Notes under the pieces: generated by a model
What the model was told of the DNA's origin: nothing
Databases searched by the model: none
What the model saw: only the letters and a program-made list of their open reading frames with translations
In this document: piece by piece, positions 1-8,154 of the stretch
Position numbering within the stretch: position 1 is the first letter of the stretch
Layout: each line of letters begins with the position of its first letter
Made by a program: the position numbers and the translations under genes
NCBI RefSeq assembly: GCF_020177595.1
Contig: NZ_JAHTBL010000009.1
Location: forward strand, 97,947 to 161,946
Reading direction: 5' to 3'
DNA: 64,000 bases
DNA from: Cognatishimia sp. MH4019
Lineage (GTDB): Bacteria > Pseudomonadota > Alphaproteobacteria > Rhodobacterales > Rhodobacteraceae

Positions 1-93
1 TTTTTGTATAAGCCAGCCTTTGATGTCGATCTCTGCGGCCTCTGTAATTGCAGAGCGCAGGGACGAAACAGACTTTGACTCCAAATTTACCAT
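1..93 (-). CDS. N-terminus of an unidentified protein, cut by the window edge
   Basis: An ATG at 93 on the minus strand opens a frame that stays open for 31 codons to the window edge. It begins MVNLESKSVSSLRSA and has no signal peptide. A GAGG lies about ten bases upstream of the ATG, and codons look like normal coding usage. Only the N-terminus is visible, so no family can be given. The region in front of it holds a 60-bp element also found in front of the curlin gene, so it may share regulation with curli. It could also be a chance open frame. Confidence 0.42.
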   Translation of the reverse strand, partial: MVNLESKSVSSLRSAITEAAEIDIKGWLIQK

Positions 94-446
94 TCTCAAA
101 GAACCTCAAATAAACAGGCCGGAGAGGGCACGGCGAAAATTGCCGTAGGATCGGGTCAGCGCAGCACGCAATTGATGTGCCTCACCACATGTCAACTAAT
201 CCGCCTGGAGCGGTTGTGTCTTAGAATTAACCCCGACCTCCTCGCCAAAAACCGGCGTTGGAAAGCCCCTTAAATGTGCGGGAAGGTGCGCGGCGTTGGA
301 ATGAGCCAAACACACTACGATCGGCGATTTTCACCGCAAAACGCACTAGTGTGGGTCGACTATCGCGTCTGTAGAACGGCAAAATATGTTTCTAAAACAA
401 ATACCTATCCCGACTTTGATCTTTCGGAAAACGGATTGTTTCCAAA
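94..446. other. Intergenic region with a shared regulatory-like element
   Basis: No convincing gene lies in these 353 bases. A plus-strand frame from 274 to 489 is open, but it has no ribosome binding site, matches no family I know and runs into the end of the phosphatase gene. The notable content is the element at 311-370, annotated separately. Confidence 0.6.
311..370. promoter_or_regulatory. Putative operator element, copy A (shared with csgA upstream region)
   Basis: Seven blocks occur here in the same order and nearly the same spacing as at 10178-10240: CACACTA, GATCGGCG, CAAAA, the palindrome-containing GCACTAGTG, GGT, ACTAT and GCGTCT. The copy lies upstream of the partial minus-strand gene at the window edge, in the same orientation as copy B relative to csgA. 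A shared regulator, possibly the LuxR-type protein at 10923, is an inference. Confidence 0.45.
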
Positions 447-1187
447 TCAGGGATATTCAGATTGCGTGAAAAAATGGCGTCCAGCGTGAATTGTGACTGC
501 CGTCAGCCGACCGCTTAAATATGCGCCGGTATCCAGCGCAATCCGCCCCTCTTCTGCATAGGGTTTAGGCACGATGGTATGCCCGTGCACAACCCAATGC
601 CCATCCTTGCGCGGGTTAGAGCGAAATTTCGGGTGGCCCCAGATCAAAGTGTCCGCGGATTGCTCGGTGAGAGGTGCCTCCGGATCGGCTGCGGCATGCA
701 CGACGGCGACATTTCCGCTGAGCCAGAACCCCGCGAGATCGCGCAGCCAGGCGATTCGCGTCGCCCCCATCTTTGCATGTAGCGCGCTGGCGATCTGGTT
801 GGGCTCGTCTTCGGCGTCGATCCCGTAGCTGGCCAGCGTCGCACCGCCACCATGTTGCAGCCAACGCCGCCCGGCCGGGCTTTCCGGCGCCTCCAGAAAA
901 TCGAGGCACATTTGTTCGTGGTTGCCTTTGAGACAAACGACAGGCCGCGTCGCCGAAAGCTGATCTAGATAGGACAGCACCTGCGCACTTTCAGGGCCGC
1001 GGTCTATATAATCGCCGACAAAGATCAGTGGCTCTGATGGATCAAGCATGCCGACCAGCCGATCCAGAAGCTCTGCGCAGCCATGCACGTCTCCGATCAC
1101 GGAAAACGGCGCATCCGGGGCAAGAGGCGCAGAGAAGGGAGCCGCATCAGCGGTCTTTCCAAACAGGCGGGAGAGGGCACCAAACAT
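447..1187 (-). CDS. PPP-family metallophosphoesterase (serine/threonine protein phosphatase-like)
   Basis: This 246-aa protein carries the metal-binding signature of PPP phosphatases in order: GDVHG, GDYIDRG, GNHE and, near the C-terminus, HGHT. These residues hold a two-metal centre that hydrolyses phosphoesters. The family includes small bacterial protein phosphatases and diadenosine tetraphosphatases, and the substrate cannot be told from sequence. No signal peptide is seen, so it should be cytoplasmic. The start is placed at the ATG at 1187 (MFGALSRLFGK), because the longer open frame upstream would run back through the zur promoter and has no family-like sequence. It is divergent from zur, but nothing in the protein suggests a zinc-homeostasis role. 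Confidence 0.85.
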   Translation of the reverse strand: MFGALSRLFGKTADAAPFSAPLAPDAPFSVIGDVHGCAELLDRLVGMLDPSEPLIFVGDYIDRGPESAQVLSYLDQLSATRPVVCLKGNHEQMCLDFLEAPESPAGRRWLQHGGGATLASYGIDAEDEPNQIASALHAKMGATRIAWLRDLAGFWLSGNVAVVHAAADPEAPLTEQSADTLIWGHPKFRSNPRKDGHWVVHGHTIVPKPYAEEGRIALDTGAYLSGRLTAVTIHAGRHFFTQSEYP

Positions 1188-1265
1188 GGCAGTAATTGCG
1201 CCAGTGCCGTCGCACAGATGCAAGCGAAAACACACATTTCGGGGGGTTTCGCAGGGCGGAGTGCA

Positions 1266-1277
1266 ATGATATAACAT
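1266..1277. promoter_or_regulatory. Zur-like box in front of zur-znuCB
   Basis: ATGATATAACAT is palindromic at 10 of 12 positions. It resembles the AT-rich ATGTTATA-type boxes bound by alphaproteobacterial Zur proteins. It ends 22 bases before the zur ATG, where a bound repressor would block transcription of zur-znuC-znuB. This fits autoregulated zinc uptake, but the match was made by eye. Confidence 0.55.
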
Positions 1278-1299
1278 ACGTCTCTCGACAGGAGCGCCC

Positions 1300-1779
1300 A
1301 TGTCTGCCATCGGATTTCACCCCCACAACCACGACAGTTGCATCCAGACCGGTGTTTCGGCCGCTGCTGAGACATGTGCAGCGGAAGGCTTGCAGCTGAC
1401 GGATGTGCGCCGCCGCGTGTTGGAGATTTTGCTGGAAAAGCACCGCGCCTTGGGCGCTTACGATATTCTTGAAATGCTGCGCGCCGAAGGCATGGGGTCG
1501 CAGCCACCCGTCGCGTACCGCGCGCTGGCTTTTCTGACAAAGCACGGGTTTGCCCATAAGATCGAGCGGCTCAACAAGTTCGTAGCCTGCTCGGATATTG
1601 GGGGCAATCACACACCGGCTTTTCTGATCTGCACCGGCTGCGATCAGGTGGCAGAGGCCCATTTGGAAGCCTCCGCCGGTCGGCTGTCTAAGGCGGCGGA
1701 TGCAGTGGGGTTCACCATTGAGCGCGCGGTTCTGGAGGCAGAGGGGCTGTGCCAGTCCTGCCGTGAGGCGGCGGCCTGA
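1300..1779 (+). CDS. zur: Zur, Fur-family zinc uptake regulator
   Basis: This 159-aa Fur-family repressor has a winged-helix DNA-binding half, with a recognition-helix region around residues 65-80. Its C-terminal half carries two CxxC pairs, C111/C114 and C151/C154, which form the structural zinc site of the family. The N-terminus is rich in His (HPHNHD) and could help sense metal. Zur represses zinc import genes when zinc is sufficient. The start follows a GGAG five bases upstream and sits just behind a Zur-like palindrome. The stop overlaps the znuC start (ATGA), so regulator and transporter are translationally coupled. The zinc specificity rests mainly on this context. Confidence 0.9.
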   Translation: MSAIGFHPHNHDSCIQTGVSAAAETCAAEGLQLTDVRRRVLEILLEKHRALGAYDILEMLRAEGMGSQPPVAYRALAFLTKHGFAHKIERLNKFVACSDIGGNHTPAFLICTGCDQVAEAHLEASAGRLSKAADAVGFTIERAVLEAEGLCQSCREAAA

Positions 1780-2546
1780 TGAGCTTGATCTCGTTGGAGC
1801 ATCTGAGCGTCCGCTTGGGCGGCAACACGGTCTTGCAGGACGTTAACTTCACGATGGAACCGGGCGAGATCGTGACGATTGTCGGCCCGAACGGATCGGG
1901 TAAATCGACCATGTTGCGTAGCATCATTGGCGCGCTGACCCCCGATCATGGTCGGGTCAAACTACAGGACGGGCTGCGGATTGGGTATGTGCCGCAAAGC
2001 CTTGCGATTGATTCCACGCTGCCAATGCCGGTGCATCGCTTCATGGCGCTGCCGATCCGTGTGCCGCGCGCAAAAATCGTAGACGCGCTTGAGGCGGCGG
2101 GCGTCGCGGGGTTGGCGGATCGTGCGATGACGGACCTGTCGGGTGGGCAGTTTCAGCGGGTGCTCTTGGCGCGCGCGCTGCTGGGCGATCCGCATTTGCT
2201 GATTTTAGACGAGGCAACGCAGGGCTTGGACCAGCCCGGATCGGCAGCGTTCTACCGCCAGATCGAGGATGTCCGCGCGCGGCTTGGCTGCGGGATCCTG
2301 ATGGTCAGCCACGAGCTGCATGTGGTGATGAGCGCTTCGGACCGGGTGATCTGCCTGAACGGTCATGTGTGTTGCGAAGGCCGGCCAGAGATCGTGGCAG
2401 AGGCGCCAGCTTATCGGGCGCTCTTCGGGTCTGGCACCCAAGGCGCGCTGGCGCTCTATCGGCACGAGCATACGCATACCCACGATGACGATCACGATCA
2501 TGACCATGTGCATGACCACAAACATGACCGTGAGCATAGCCACTGA
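1779..2546 (+). CDS. znuC: ZnuC, zinc ABC transporter ATP-binding protein
   Basis: This 255-aa ABC ATPase has a Walker A motif (GPNGSGKST, about residues 35-43), the signature LSGGQFQR and Walker B LLILDEATQGLD. It powers Zn(II) import through ZnuB. The last 25 or so residues are a His/Asp-rich tail (for example HTHDDDHDHDH), which probably binds zinc at the cytoplasmic side and is common in ZnuC of this group. It overlaps zur by one base and znuB by one base. The binding protein ZnuA is not in the window, so it must be encoded elsewhere. Confidence 0.92.
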   Translation: MSLISLEHLSVRLGGNTVLQDVNFTMEPGEIVTIVGPNGSGKSTMLRSIIGALTPDHGRVKLQDGLRIGYVPQSLAIDSTLPMPVHRFMALPIRVPRAKIVDALEAAGVAGLADRAMTDLSGGQFQRVLLARALLGDPHLLILDEATQGLDQPGSAAFYRQIEDVRARLGCGILMVSHELHVVMSASDRVICLNGHVCCEGRPEIVAEAPAYRALFGSGTQGALALYRHEHTHTHDDDHDHDHVHDHKHDREHSH

Positions 2547-3340
2547 TGCTGGACGATTTCCTGACCCGGGCCGCCCTTGCGGGGGTGGGCGTGGCGATTG
2601 CGACGGCCCCGCTGGGCTGTTTCGTCGTCTGGCGGCGCATGGCGTATTTTGGCGATGCGACGGCCCATGCGGCGATCCTTGGGGTGGCGCTGTCTTTGAC
2701 GCTGTCGACCTCCATCTTCGGAGGCGTTCTGGTCGTGGCCTTGCTAATGGCGTTGGCCGTCTCAAGCCTGTCAGGTAAAGGCTATGCGGTGGACACGTTG
2801 CTGGGGGTGCTGGCGCATTCCGCGCTGGCGTTCGGCCTTGTGGCCGTGTCGTTCCTGCAAGGAGTGCGCATCGACTTGATGGCCTATCTGTTCGGTGACG
2901 TGTTGGCCGTCACCCGCACCGATCTGGCGGTGATCTGGGGCGGCGCCGGGTTGGTTCTGGCGCTGACTGCATGGCGCTGGTCGGCGCTGCTGACGGCGAC
3001 GCTGAACCCCGATCTGGCCTATGCCAGCAACATCGACCCCAAGCGGGAACAGTTGATCCTGACGGTGGCTTTGGCGCTGGTTGTGGCGGTTGCGATCAAG
3101 GTCGTGGGCGCATTGCTGATCGGGGCTTTGCTGGTGATCCCGGCCGCCACCGCGCGCCCCTTTGCACGCACGCCCGAAGCGATGGCGGTGATGGCCGCGG
3201 CTTTGGGCGCGGGCGCGGCTTTGGGAGGGTTATGGGCGGCATTTCATTTCGATACACCAACCGGGCCGACGATGGTCTGTGTGGCGGCGGTGCTGTTCGC
3301 CGCCTCGAACGCTGTTGCGCTACTGCGCCGCGCGGTCTGA
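2546..3340 (+). CDS. znuB: ZnuB, zinc ABC transporter permease
   Basis: This 264-aa, almost entirely hydrophobic protein of the ABC-3 permease family has about eight predicted membrane segments. The segment FGDATAHAAILGVAL near residue 34 resembles the conserved cytoplasmic region of ZnuB and MntB permeases. It forms the inner-membrane channel for zinc, driven by ZnuC. Its start overlaps the znuC stop by one base. Its 3' end overlaps the 3' end of the convergent modC by 21 bases, leaving no room for a separate terminator. Confidence 0.92.
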   Translation: MLDDFLTRAALAGVGVAIATAPLGCFVVWRRMAYFGDATAHAAILGVALSLTLSTSIFGGVLVVALLMALAVSSLSGKGYAVDTLLGVLAHSALAFGLVAVSFLQGVRIDLMAYLFGDVLAVTRTDLAVIWGGAGLVLALTAWRWSALLTATLNPDLAYASNIDPKREQLILTVALALVVAVAIKVVGALLIGALLVIPAATARPFARTPEAMAVMAAALGAGAALGGLWAAFHFDTPTGPTMVCVAAVLFAASNAVALLRRAV

Positions 3341-4417
3341 GCCGATATCGGCGCGCGCGACAGAGACGGTTTTCACCACCGCATAGCAGGTCGCGCCCTC
3401 GGTCAATTCCAGCGCTTGGGCAGAGCGGCGGGTGACGCGGGCGAGCACTTGATCGTCGCCCGATGCCATTTGCACCAATACGCCCGGACCGTCGCCTTTC
3501 AACAGCGATGTTATGGTTCCGGGCAGAATGTTGAGCGCGGACAGTCCTTCGGGCCGGGTGCGCGAGAGGATAACGTCCTGGGCTTGAATGCGCACGCGCA
3601 GGGTCGCGCCGATCTGCGCCTCGACCCGTGGCAGAAAGAGCCGCCCGGCAGAGGTTTCAAGCTCGCTCAGCCCATCGTCATGATGGTGCAGAACGCGGGC
3701 CTGAATGACGGCGCCTGCATCGCGTACACCCAGTTGCGACACGGCTGTTGGGTCAGACAAAACGTCAGTCGCGGGGCCGGTGCGCACGACTTTGCCGTCC
3801 TCCAGAACGATGACGGTGGTGGCGAGACGTGCGACCTCGGCCACGGAATGACTGACATAGAGGATCGGGATTTCCGCCTCGCTCCGCAGGCGTTCCAGAT
3901 AGGGCAGAATCTCGGCCTTGCGGGGGGCATCGAGGGCGGCGAGCGGTTCATCCAAAAGCAGCACATCGGGGCGGGCCAACAAGGCGCGGCCCATGGCGAC
4001 GCGCTGGATTTCGCCGCCCGAAAGCGCCAGCGGGGCGCGGTCCAGCAGATGGTCAATGCCCAGCAGATCAGTGATCCGCGCGGTATCTTTGGCCGAGGGC
4101 GCGCCGCCCCACCAACGACCATATGCGAGGTTCTTGGCGACGCTCATATGCGGGAAGAGGCGGGCGTCCTGAAAGACATAGCCGACCCTGCGTTGGGGTG
4201 TTGGGACGTACAGTTTTTGCGCGGTTTCCAGCAAAGTGCGCCCGTTCACCGTGACTGTGCCTGCGTCAGGTTTCAGCAGGCCCGCCACGGCATTCACCAC
4301 CGTCGTCTTTCCGGACCCGGATTTACCGAAAAGCGCGGTCACGCCTTCTGGCGCGTCAAACGCCGCGTCCAGCGTGAAGCCGGGGAAGGCGTGGCGGAGG
4401 CTGACCGACAGGCTCAT
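3320..4417 (-). CDS. modC: ModC, molybdate ABC transporter ATP-binding protein
   Basis: The first two thirds of this 365-aa protein are an ABC ATPase with Walker A GKSGSGKTT, signature LSGGEIQR and Walker B LLLDEPLAALD. The C-terminal 130 or so residues form a TOBE/Mop-type domain typical of ModC, which may bind molybdate on the cytoplasmic side. It energises molybdate import by ModB. The ATG at 4417 is chosen because it overlaps the modB stop by four bases (ATGA). The longer open frame adds 13 unrelated residues. It ends inside the 3' end of the convergent znuB. Confidence 0.93.
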   Translation of the reverse strand: MSLSVSLRHAFPGFTLDAAFDAPEGVTALFGKSGSGKTTVVNAVAGLLKPDAGTVTVNGRTLLETAQKLYVPTPQRRVGYVFQDARLFPHMSVAKNLAYGRWWGGAPSAKDTARITDLLGIDHLLDRAPLALSGGEIQRVAMGRALLARPDVLLLDEPLAALDAPRKAEILPYLERLRSEAEIPILYVSHSVAEVARLATTVIVLEDGKVVRTGPATDVLSDPTAVSQLGVRDAGAVIQARVLHHHDDGLSELETSAGRLFLPRVEAQIGATLRVRIQAQDVILSRTRPEGLSALNILPGTITSLLKGDGPGVLVQMASGDDQVLARVTRRSAQALELTEGATCYAVVKTVSVARADIGSDRAAQ

Positions 4418-5100
4418 GCGCGGCCCGCCTTGTGGCCGACGCGCCGCGCGAGCCATTCGGAGACCAGAAGCGCGCCCATGGCGAGGATCACGGACAGGAT
4501 GACAAGGCGGATCACGGCGCCCTCGCCGCCGGGCACTTGCAAGGCAGCGTAGATCGCGGAAGGCAGCGTTTGCGTCTCGCCGGGGATGTTGGAGACGAAG
4601 GTGATGGTTGCGCCAAACTCGCCCATGGCTTTTGCAAAAGCGAGGATTGCGCCAGCGATAATGCCGGGCAGTGTGAGCGGCAGGGTGATGGTCAGAAACA
4701 CCATAACGCGGGATGCGCCCAGCGTGGCGGCGGCGTCTTCGATGCGCGGGTCCACGGCCTCAATCGCAAGGCGGATGGCGCGGACCATCAGGGGGAAGGC
4801 CATTATAGCAGCGGCAAGGGCGGCTCCCGTCCAGCGGAAGGCGAGGACGAGGCCGAAGGTTTCCTCCAGCCACGCGCCGACGGGGGCGCGGCGTCCGAAG
4901 GTTAGCAGTAGCAAATAGCCTGTGACGACGGGCGGCAGGATCAGCGGCAGATGCACGATGCCGTTAAGGAGCTGCTTGCCGGGGAAGTTGCCGCGCGCCA
5001 GAACGAGGGCGGTCAGGATGCCAAAGGGCAGGCTGAGCGCGGTGGCCCAGAGCGACACTTTGAGCGATAGCGTCACGACTTCCCATTCAAGCGGGGTCAT
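4414..5100 (-). CDS. modB: ModB, molybdate ABC transporter permease
   Basis: This 228-aa permease has about five membrane segments and the BPD-transporter loop that contacts the ATPase (AAATLGASRVMVFLTITLP, about residue 125-143). It forms the molybdate channel of the ModABC importer in the inner membrane. It overlaps modA by four bases upstream and modC by four bases downstream, so the three genes are one tightly coupled unit. Confidence 0.93.
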   Translation of the reverse strand: MTPLEWEVVTLSLKVSLWATALSLPFGILTALVLARGNFPGKQLLNGIVHLPLILPPVVTGYLLLLTFGRRAPVGAWLEETFGLVLAFRWTGAALAAAIMAFPLMVRAIRLAIEAVDPRIEDAAATLGASRVMVFLTITLPLTLPGIIAGAILAFAKAMGEFGATITFVSNIPGETQTLPSAIYAALQVPGGEGAVIRLVILSVILAMGALLVSEWLARRVGHKAGRA

Positions 5101-5828
5101 GGAAGGACCTCGAAGCCGTGGCGTTCGAAGATCGCGCGCGATGCGGTGAGATGGTCCAGAAAGGCGTGTGTGACGGGGCGGTCGGTCAGGGCGGCGACGG
5201 GGTAGCGGATCGGCGGATGGCTCTCCGGGTCGAACGTCGCGACAGTTGTAACGCGCGGATCTGCTTGGGCGTCGGTTGCGTAAACGATACCCAAGTGTGC
5301 TTCGCCCAAGGCTACCAGCGCGAGGGCTGCACGGACGTTGTCGGTTTGCGCGACTTTCGGGGCGAGGGTGGTCCAGAGGCCGAGATGTTCAAGGGCGGCT
5401 TTGCCGTATTGCCCCGCAGGCACAGCCTCAAACAGCGCCATGGCGAGGGGCCCGTCAACAAGGCGCGCGGTCAGCGCATCGGCGGTCAGGGGGACGGGGT
5501 CGGAGGGTGCGGGTGCGATCAGGACAAGGCGGTTTCCCAGCAGTTCGCGGCGGGTGCCCGGAACGGTCTCGCCCTTGACAGCATCCATCCAGTCGGGGTT
5601 GGCCGACAGGAAAATGTCAGCCGGTGCACCGGATAGGATTTGCCGTGCCAGCGCCGCGCTGCCGGCGACGGAAAGCGTGACCTCGTGGCCCGTCTCGGTC
5701 TCGAACTCAGCGGCTATTTCACCCAGAACGGAGGTCAGACTGGAGGCGGCGAAGACGGTCACGCGCTCGGCCCATGCGGCAGAAGCGCAGAGCCAGAGAA
5801 GGGCCATCGAGAAGAGGGTGGAGCGCAT
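5097..5828 (-). CDS. modA: ModA, periplasmic molybdate-binding protein
   Basis: This 243-aa protein has an N-terminal signal peptide ending near ASAAWA. It then shows the ModA hallmark FAASSLTSVLGEIA at the mature N-terminus, which carries ligand-contacting serines, and a second serine-containing segment GSAALARQI. It captures molybdate or tungstate in the periplasm for ModB. No good ribosome binding site precedes the ATG at 5828, but there is no better start. The 60-base gap to the modE-like gene contains two loosely inverted half-sites, CGTTAG at 5840 and ATATCG at 5858. They might be a ModE-type operator, but the match is weak. Confidence 0.92.
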   Translation of the reverse strand: MRSTLFSMALLWLCASAAWAERVTVFAASSLTSVLGEIAAEFETETGHEVTLSVAGSAALARQILSGAPADIFLSANPDWMDAVKGETVPGTRRELLGNRLVLIAPAPSDPVPLTADALTARLVDGPLAMALFEAVPAGQYGKAALEHLGLWTTLAPKVAQTDNVRAALALVALGEAHLGIVYATDAQADPRVTTVATFDPESHPPIRYPVAALTDRPVTHAFLDHLTASRAIFERHGFEVLP

Positions 5829-5888
5829 GGGAGCCAGACCGTTAGGTTCGACGGGAAATATCGCTTTTCATGCAGACCCGCGCAAGGT

Positions 5889-6242
5889 TTATCTGCGGGC
5901 GAGCAATGCCGAGAGCGCGCGGATGTCCGGCTCTGCCGCCGTCTCCACCCGTGCCATCATCGCGCGGTAAAGGGTCAAAACCTCGCGGCCTGTCTCGCTT
6001 AGATGCGCGCCGCCGCCTTCGGGACCGCCGCGCGCGCTGATGACCAAGGGCGCGCGATAGGCGCTATTCATCTCATCCACGAGGGTCCAGGCGCGTTTGT
6101 AGCTCATCTTCATGGCGCGCCCTGCCGCCGAGATGGACCCGGTCTCATCAATCAGCTCCAGCAGATCGGCCTTGCCCGGCCCCAGCATCGTGGGGCCGAA
6201 ATGCACGCGCAGGCGCAAGCGGGGAGAGGGTGTGTTGCTCAT
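5889..6242 (-). CDS. ModE-type single-domain winged-helix regulator
   Basis: This 117-aa protein aligns over its whole length with the N-terminal DNA-binding domain of ModE. It has LLELIDETGSISAAGRAMKM, then the winged helix with MSYKRAWTLVDEMN, then the wing region. E. coli ModE is about 262 aa because two molybdate-binding Mop domains follow; they are missing here. It is the first gene of the modE-A-B-C series on this strand, so a role in molybdate-dependent control of modABC is likely. How it senses molybdate is unclear. Short ModE-like proteins are known, so this is probably not a fresh truncation. Confidence 0.82.
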   Translation of the reverse strand: MSNTPSPRLRLRVHFGPTMLGPGKADLLELIDETGSISAAGRAMKMSYKRAWTLVDEMNSAYRAPLVISARGGPEGGGAHLSETGREVLTLYRAMMARVETAAEPDIRALSALLARR

Positions 6243-6280
6243 CGCTCTACCGTCCGGCGGGCCGCGGCGATTTGCAAGCC

Positions 6281-6898
6281 TCAGTTCTCGTCGCCTGTGA
6301 CCGGGGCGAGGGAAGTGTCGGGTTCCGGCTCTGCTGAGGGCGGGGTGATCTGGTCATCCTGCGCGGAGGTCGGGGGTGCGGCAGGCGGATCGGGACGGAT
6401 CGCAGATAGCGCTTCGGTCAGCCCGTCGAGTGAGAACGGGACCTGAAAATCGCCGCGCCCGGGCACTGTGACCGTCACGGTTGCCTGCGTGCTGTCGCGA
6501 AACATGCGGCCCAGATTTTCACCCACGGTGCCTTCGACAAGACAGCCTTGCTGCGTGCAGCGCGAGATCGGGATTGTCGTCGTGAACTCGGCCCCCATCG
6601 CAAAGCGCGCGCCAGCGGAAAGATCAACGCCAAGGGGGAACGCCATCTGAATCTCTAGCTGTGTGGGCGTCGTATAGGCAAAGGTGGTAACCAGCGCGAC
6701 GGCGGTGCCGTTGTTCATCGTCACGCGCTGAAAGGCCTGACAATCGTTCGCCGCGCGCTGTGTCTGGAAACATTGCACCAGCCAATCGCCGATCGGTGTT
6801 TCCGAGATCGGCTCGGGGAAGCTCATCTCTTGCGCAGCGGCCCATTGCGGAGCGGCTATCAGAACGCATGCCGCGAAGAGGGGACTAGCCCTGCGCAT
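6281..6898 (-). CDS. IalB-like (invasion-associated locus B) exported protein at the end of the csg operon
   Basis: This 205-aa exported protein has a signal peptide (about residues 1-23, ending AAAQ). An IalB-type core follows, with GDWLVQC near residue 40 and later cysteines in ISRCTQQGCL. The C-terminal 35 residues are rich in Pro, Ala, Thr and Ser, as in a flexible tail. IalB-family proteins are common, poorly understood envelope proteins of alphaproteobacteria. The start at 6898 gives a proper signal peptide and overlaps the csgG stop by 14 bases, so it is very likely co-translated with csgG. A role in curli assembly is inferred from that context only. Confidence 0.75.
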   Translation of the reverse strand: MRRASPLFAACVLIAAPQWAAAQEMSFPEPISETPIGDWLVQCFQTQRAANDCQAFQRVTMNNGTAVALVTTFAYTTPTQLEIQMAFPLGVDLSAGARFAMGAEFTTTIPISRCTQQGCLVEGTVGENLGRMFRDSTQATVTVTVPGRGDFQVPFSLDGLTEALSAIRPDPPAAPPTSAQDDQITPPSAEPEPDTSLAPVTGDEN

Positions 6899-7769
6899 CG
6901 GTATCGGTCTCGGATTGCGGGCGGTACACAACGCCTCTGTTGCGGTAGGATTCGATATGATGTCGACCGTCGCTGCGGTTCTTGAAATCCCAGATCCCGC
7001 GCGCAGCGCCATCGACGATCAGCGAATAGACGGCAAGTTCCATCGCTTGCCGCACGGCAATGCCCACCGGTTCGTTCACCGAGGTGCCTGCGTCGATCTC
7101 AAGCAACTCATCGACGCCGACGAAGCGGAAGACGCCCGTATCGACCAGCGTGGAATAGACCGTCTTTTCTGTCGTGACCGAACTGAGCACTTCGCCTGAG
7201 CTGACCGAAACTGTCCTAAGTGCCACCGTCACGATGTCCTGCCGGTATTTGGTGGACATGCCGATGCCCAGATAGCGCGCGCCGATGCCGCCGGTTTTGA
7301 CGTTGCTGTCGTAGTTGACGATGCCGCCTTCCAGAATAATGCCCGCAAAGCGCAGCGGTGGCAGAACGGACCGGGTCGTTCCGCGATAGGTCTGGTTGGA
7401 CTGGTCGATCAATTGGCGCTCGGTCAGCAGATTTTGCAGACCCGCGCGTTCCACCACGTTAAACCACCGCCCGCCCGACACGTCCTTGAGCACGTCAATC
7501 AGGATCGCTTCGCCGCCTTGGGTCACGGCTTTGGAAAAGCTGGAGAAGTTGTCTTCGGGCTTTTGTTGCCCGGTCTGGTCATCATAGGCGTAGACCGCGA
7601 TGTCAATCTGCTTGCGCGGCGGTGGCAACAGCGCAAGCGAGCCGCCAATGCGTGTCGTCTGCGTTTCGGTCGGTTGATCGAACCCGTTGACGATATTGAT
7701 CCCGTCGGGATCGCAGCCGGACACGACCATGGCCGCGCAGACCGCAAGATATGCTGGTTTGAGTCTCAT
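6885..7769 (-). CDS. csgG: CsgG, curli secretion channel lipoprotein
   Basis: This 294-aa lipoprotein has a signal peptide with lipobox VVSGC, putting the lipidated Cys near residue 19. The CsgG core follows: LLPPPRKQIDIAVYAYDDQTG, FSSFSKAVTQGGEAILIDVL, WFNVVERAGLQNLLTERQLI, and LRFAGIILEGGIVNYDSN leading into the pore-forming hairpins. CsgG assembles as a nonameric outer-membrane pore that exports curlin subunits. The residue after the lipidated Cys is Asp, which in E. coli tends to retain lipoproteins in the inner membrane. The start at 7769 is chosen for the signal peptide and an upstream AAGGGA. It lies 79 bases downstream of csgF. Confidence 0.92.
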   Translation of the reverse strand: MRLKPAYLAVCAAMVVSGCDPDGINIVNGFDQPTETQTTRIGGSLALLPPPRKQIDIAVYAYDDQTGQQKPEDNFSSFSKAVTQGGEAILIDVLKDVSGGRWFNVVERAGLQNLLTERQLIDQSNQTYRGTTRSVLPPLRFAGIILEGGIVNYDSNVKTGGIGARYLGIGMSTKYRQDIVTVALRTVSVSSGEVLSSVTTEKTVYSTLVDTGVFRFVGVDELLEIDAGTSVNEPVGIAVRQAMELAVYSLIVDGAARGIWDFKNRSDGRHHIESYRNRGVVYRPQSETDTDAQG

Positions 7770-7848
7770 CAATTCTGTCCCTTCTGGTCCCAACTTCTTT
7801 CTTCCGAGAAGATCGGGAAGCGGCCCCCACCGCAGTTTGTTTCGGTCC

Positions 7849-8136
7849 TTATGGGTTGGTGGCAGCTAAGGGTGTGGTTGTCGGTGCGGGCTGAGTGGCC
7901 CCACCGAGGTCGATGGAAATGTCGGGAAAGTCGATGTTGGGCACACCGCCGCCGCCCCCACCACTGCCTTGGTCCGGCAAGTGCTGGTTCTGGATTTGGG
8001 CGGTTCCGAGAAGGTAGTCGAAATTGTTGGGATTGCCCCCGAAGGCGGGGTTGATCGGCCTGTAGATCAGGTCTCCGGCAAAAGCCGTCCCTGCGAAAAG
8101 GCTGGAGATAAGAACAATATGGGTCAAACGAAACAT
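7849..8136 (-). CDS. csgF: CsgF-like curli assembly factor, short form
   Basis: This 95-aa protein has a signal peptide (about 1-20) and then the CsgF signature NPAFGGNPNNFDYLLGTAQ at the mature N-terminus. In E. coli that segment inserts into the CsgG pore. E. coli CsgF is about 138 aa, with a C-terminal head that contacts the nucleator. Here the region after residue 55 is a Gly-rich linker and a short Pro/Thr tail, so the head domain appears absent or replaced. It sits between the CsgB-like gene and csgG, as expected. Confidence 0.85.
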   Translation of the reverse strand: MFRLTHIVLISSLFAGTAFAGDLIYRPINPAFGGNPNNFDYLLGTAQIQNQHLPDQGSGGGGGGVPNIDFPDISIDLGGATQPAPTTTPLAATNP

Positions 8137-8154
8137 GTGCGAACCTCTTTGCGA

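Noticed and set aside
274..489. Plus-strand 71-codon open frame before the phosphatase
   Set aside because: No ribosome binding site, no recognisable family, and it overlaps the end of the convergent phosphatase gene.
3416..4552. 378-codon plus-strand frame across modC
   Set aside because: Antisense to a clear ABC ATPase gene; composition is that of a shadow frame.
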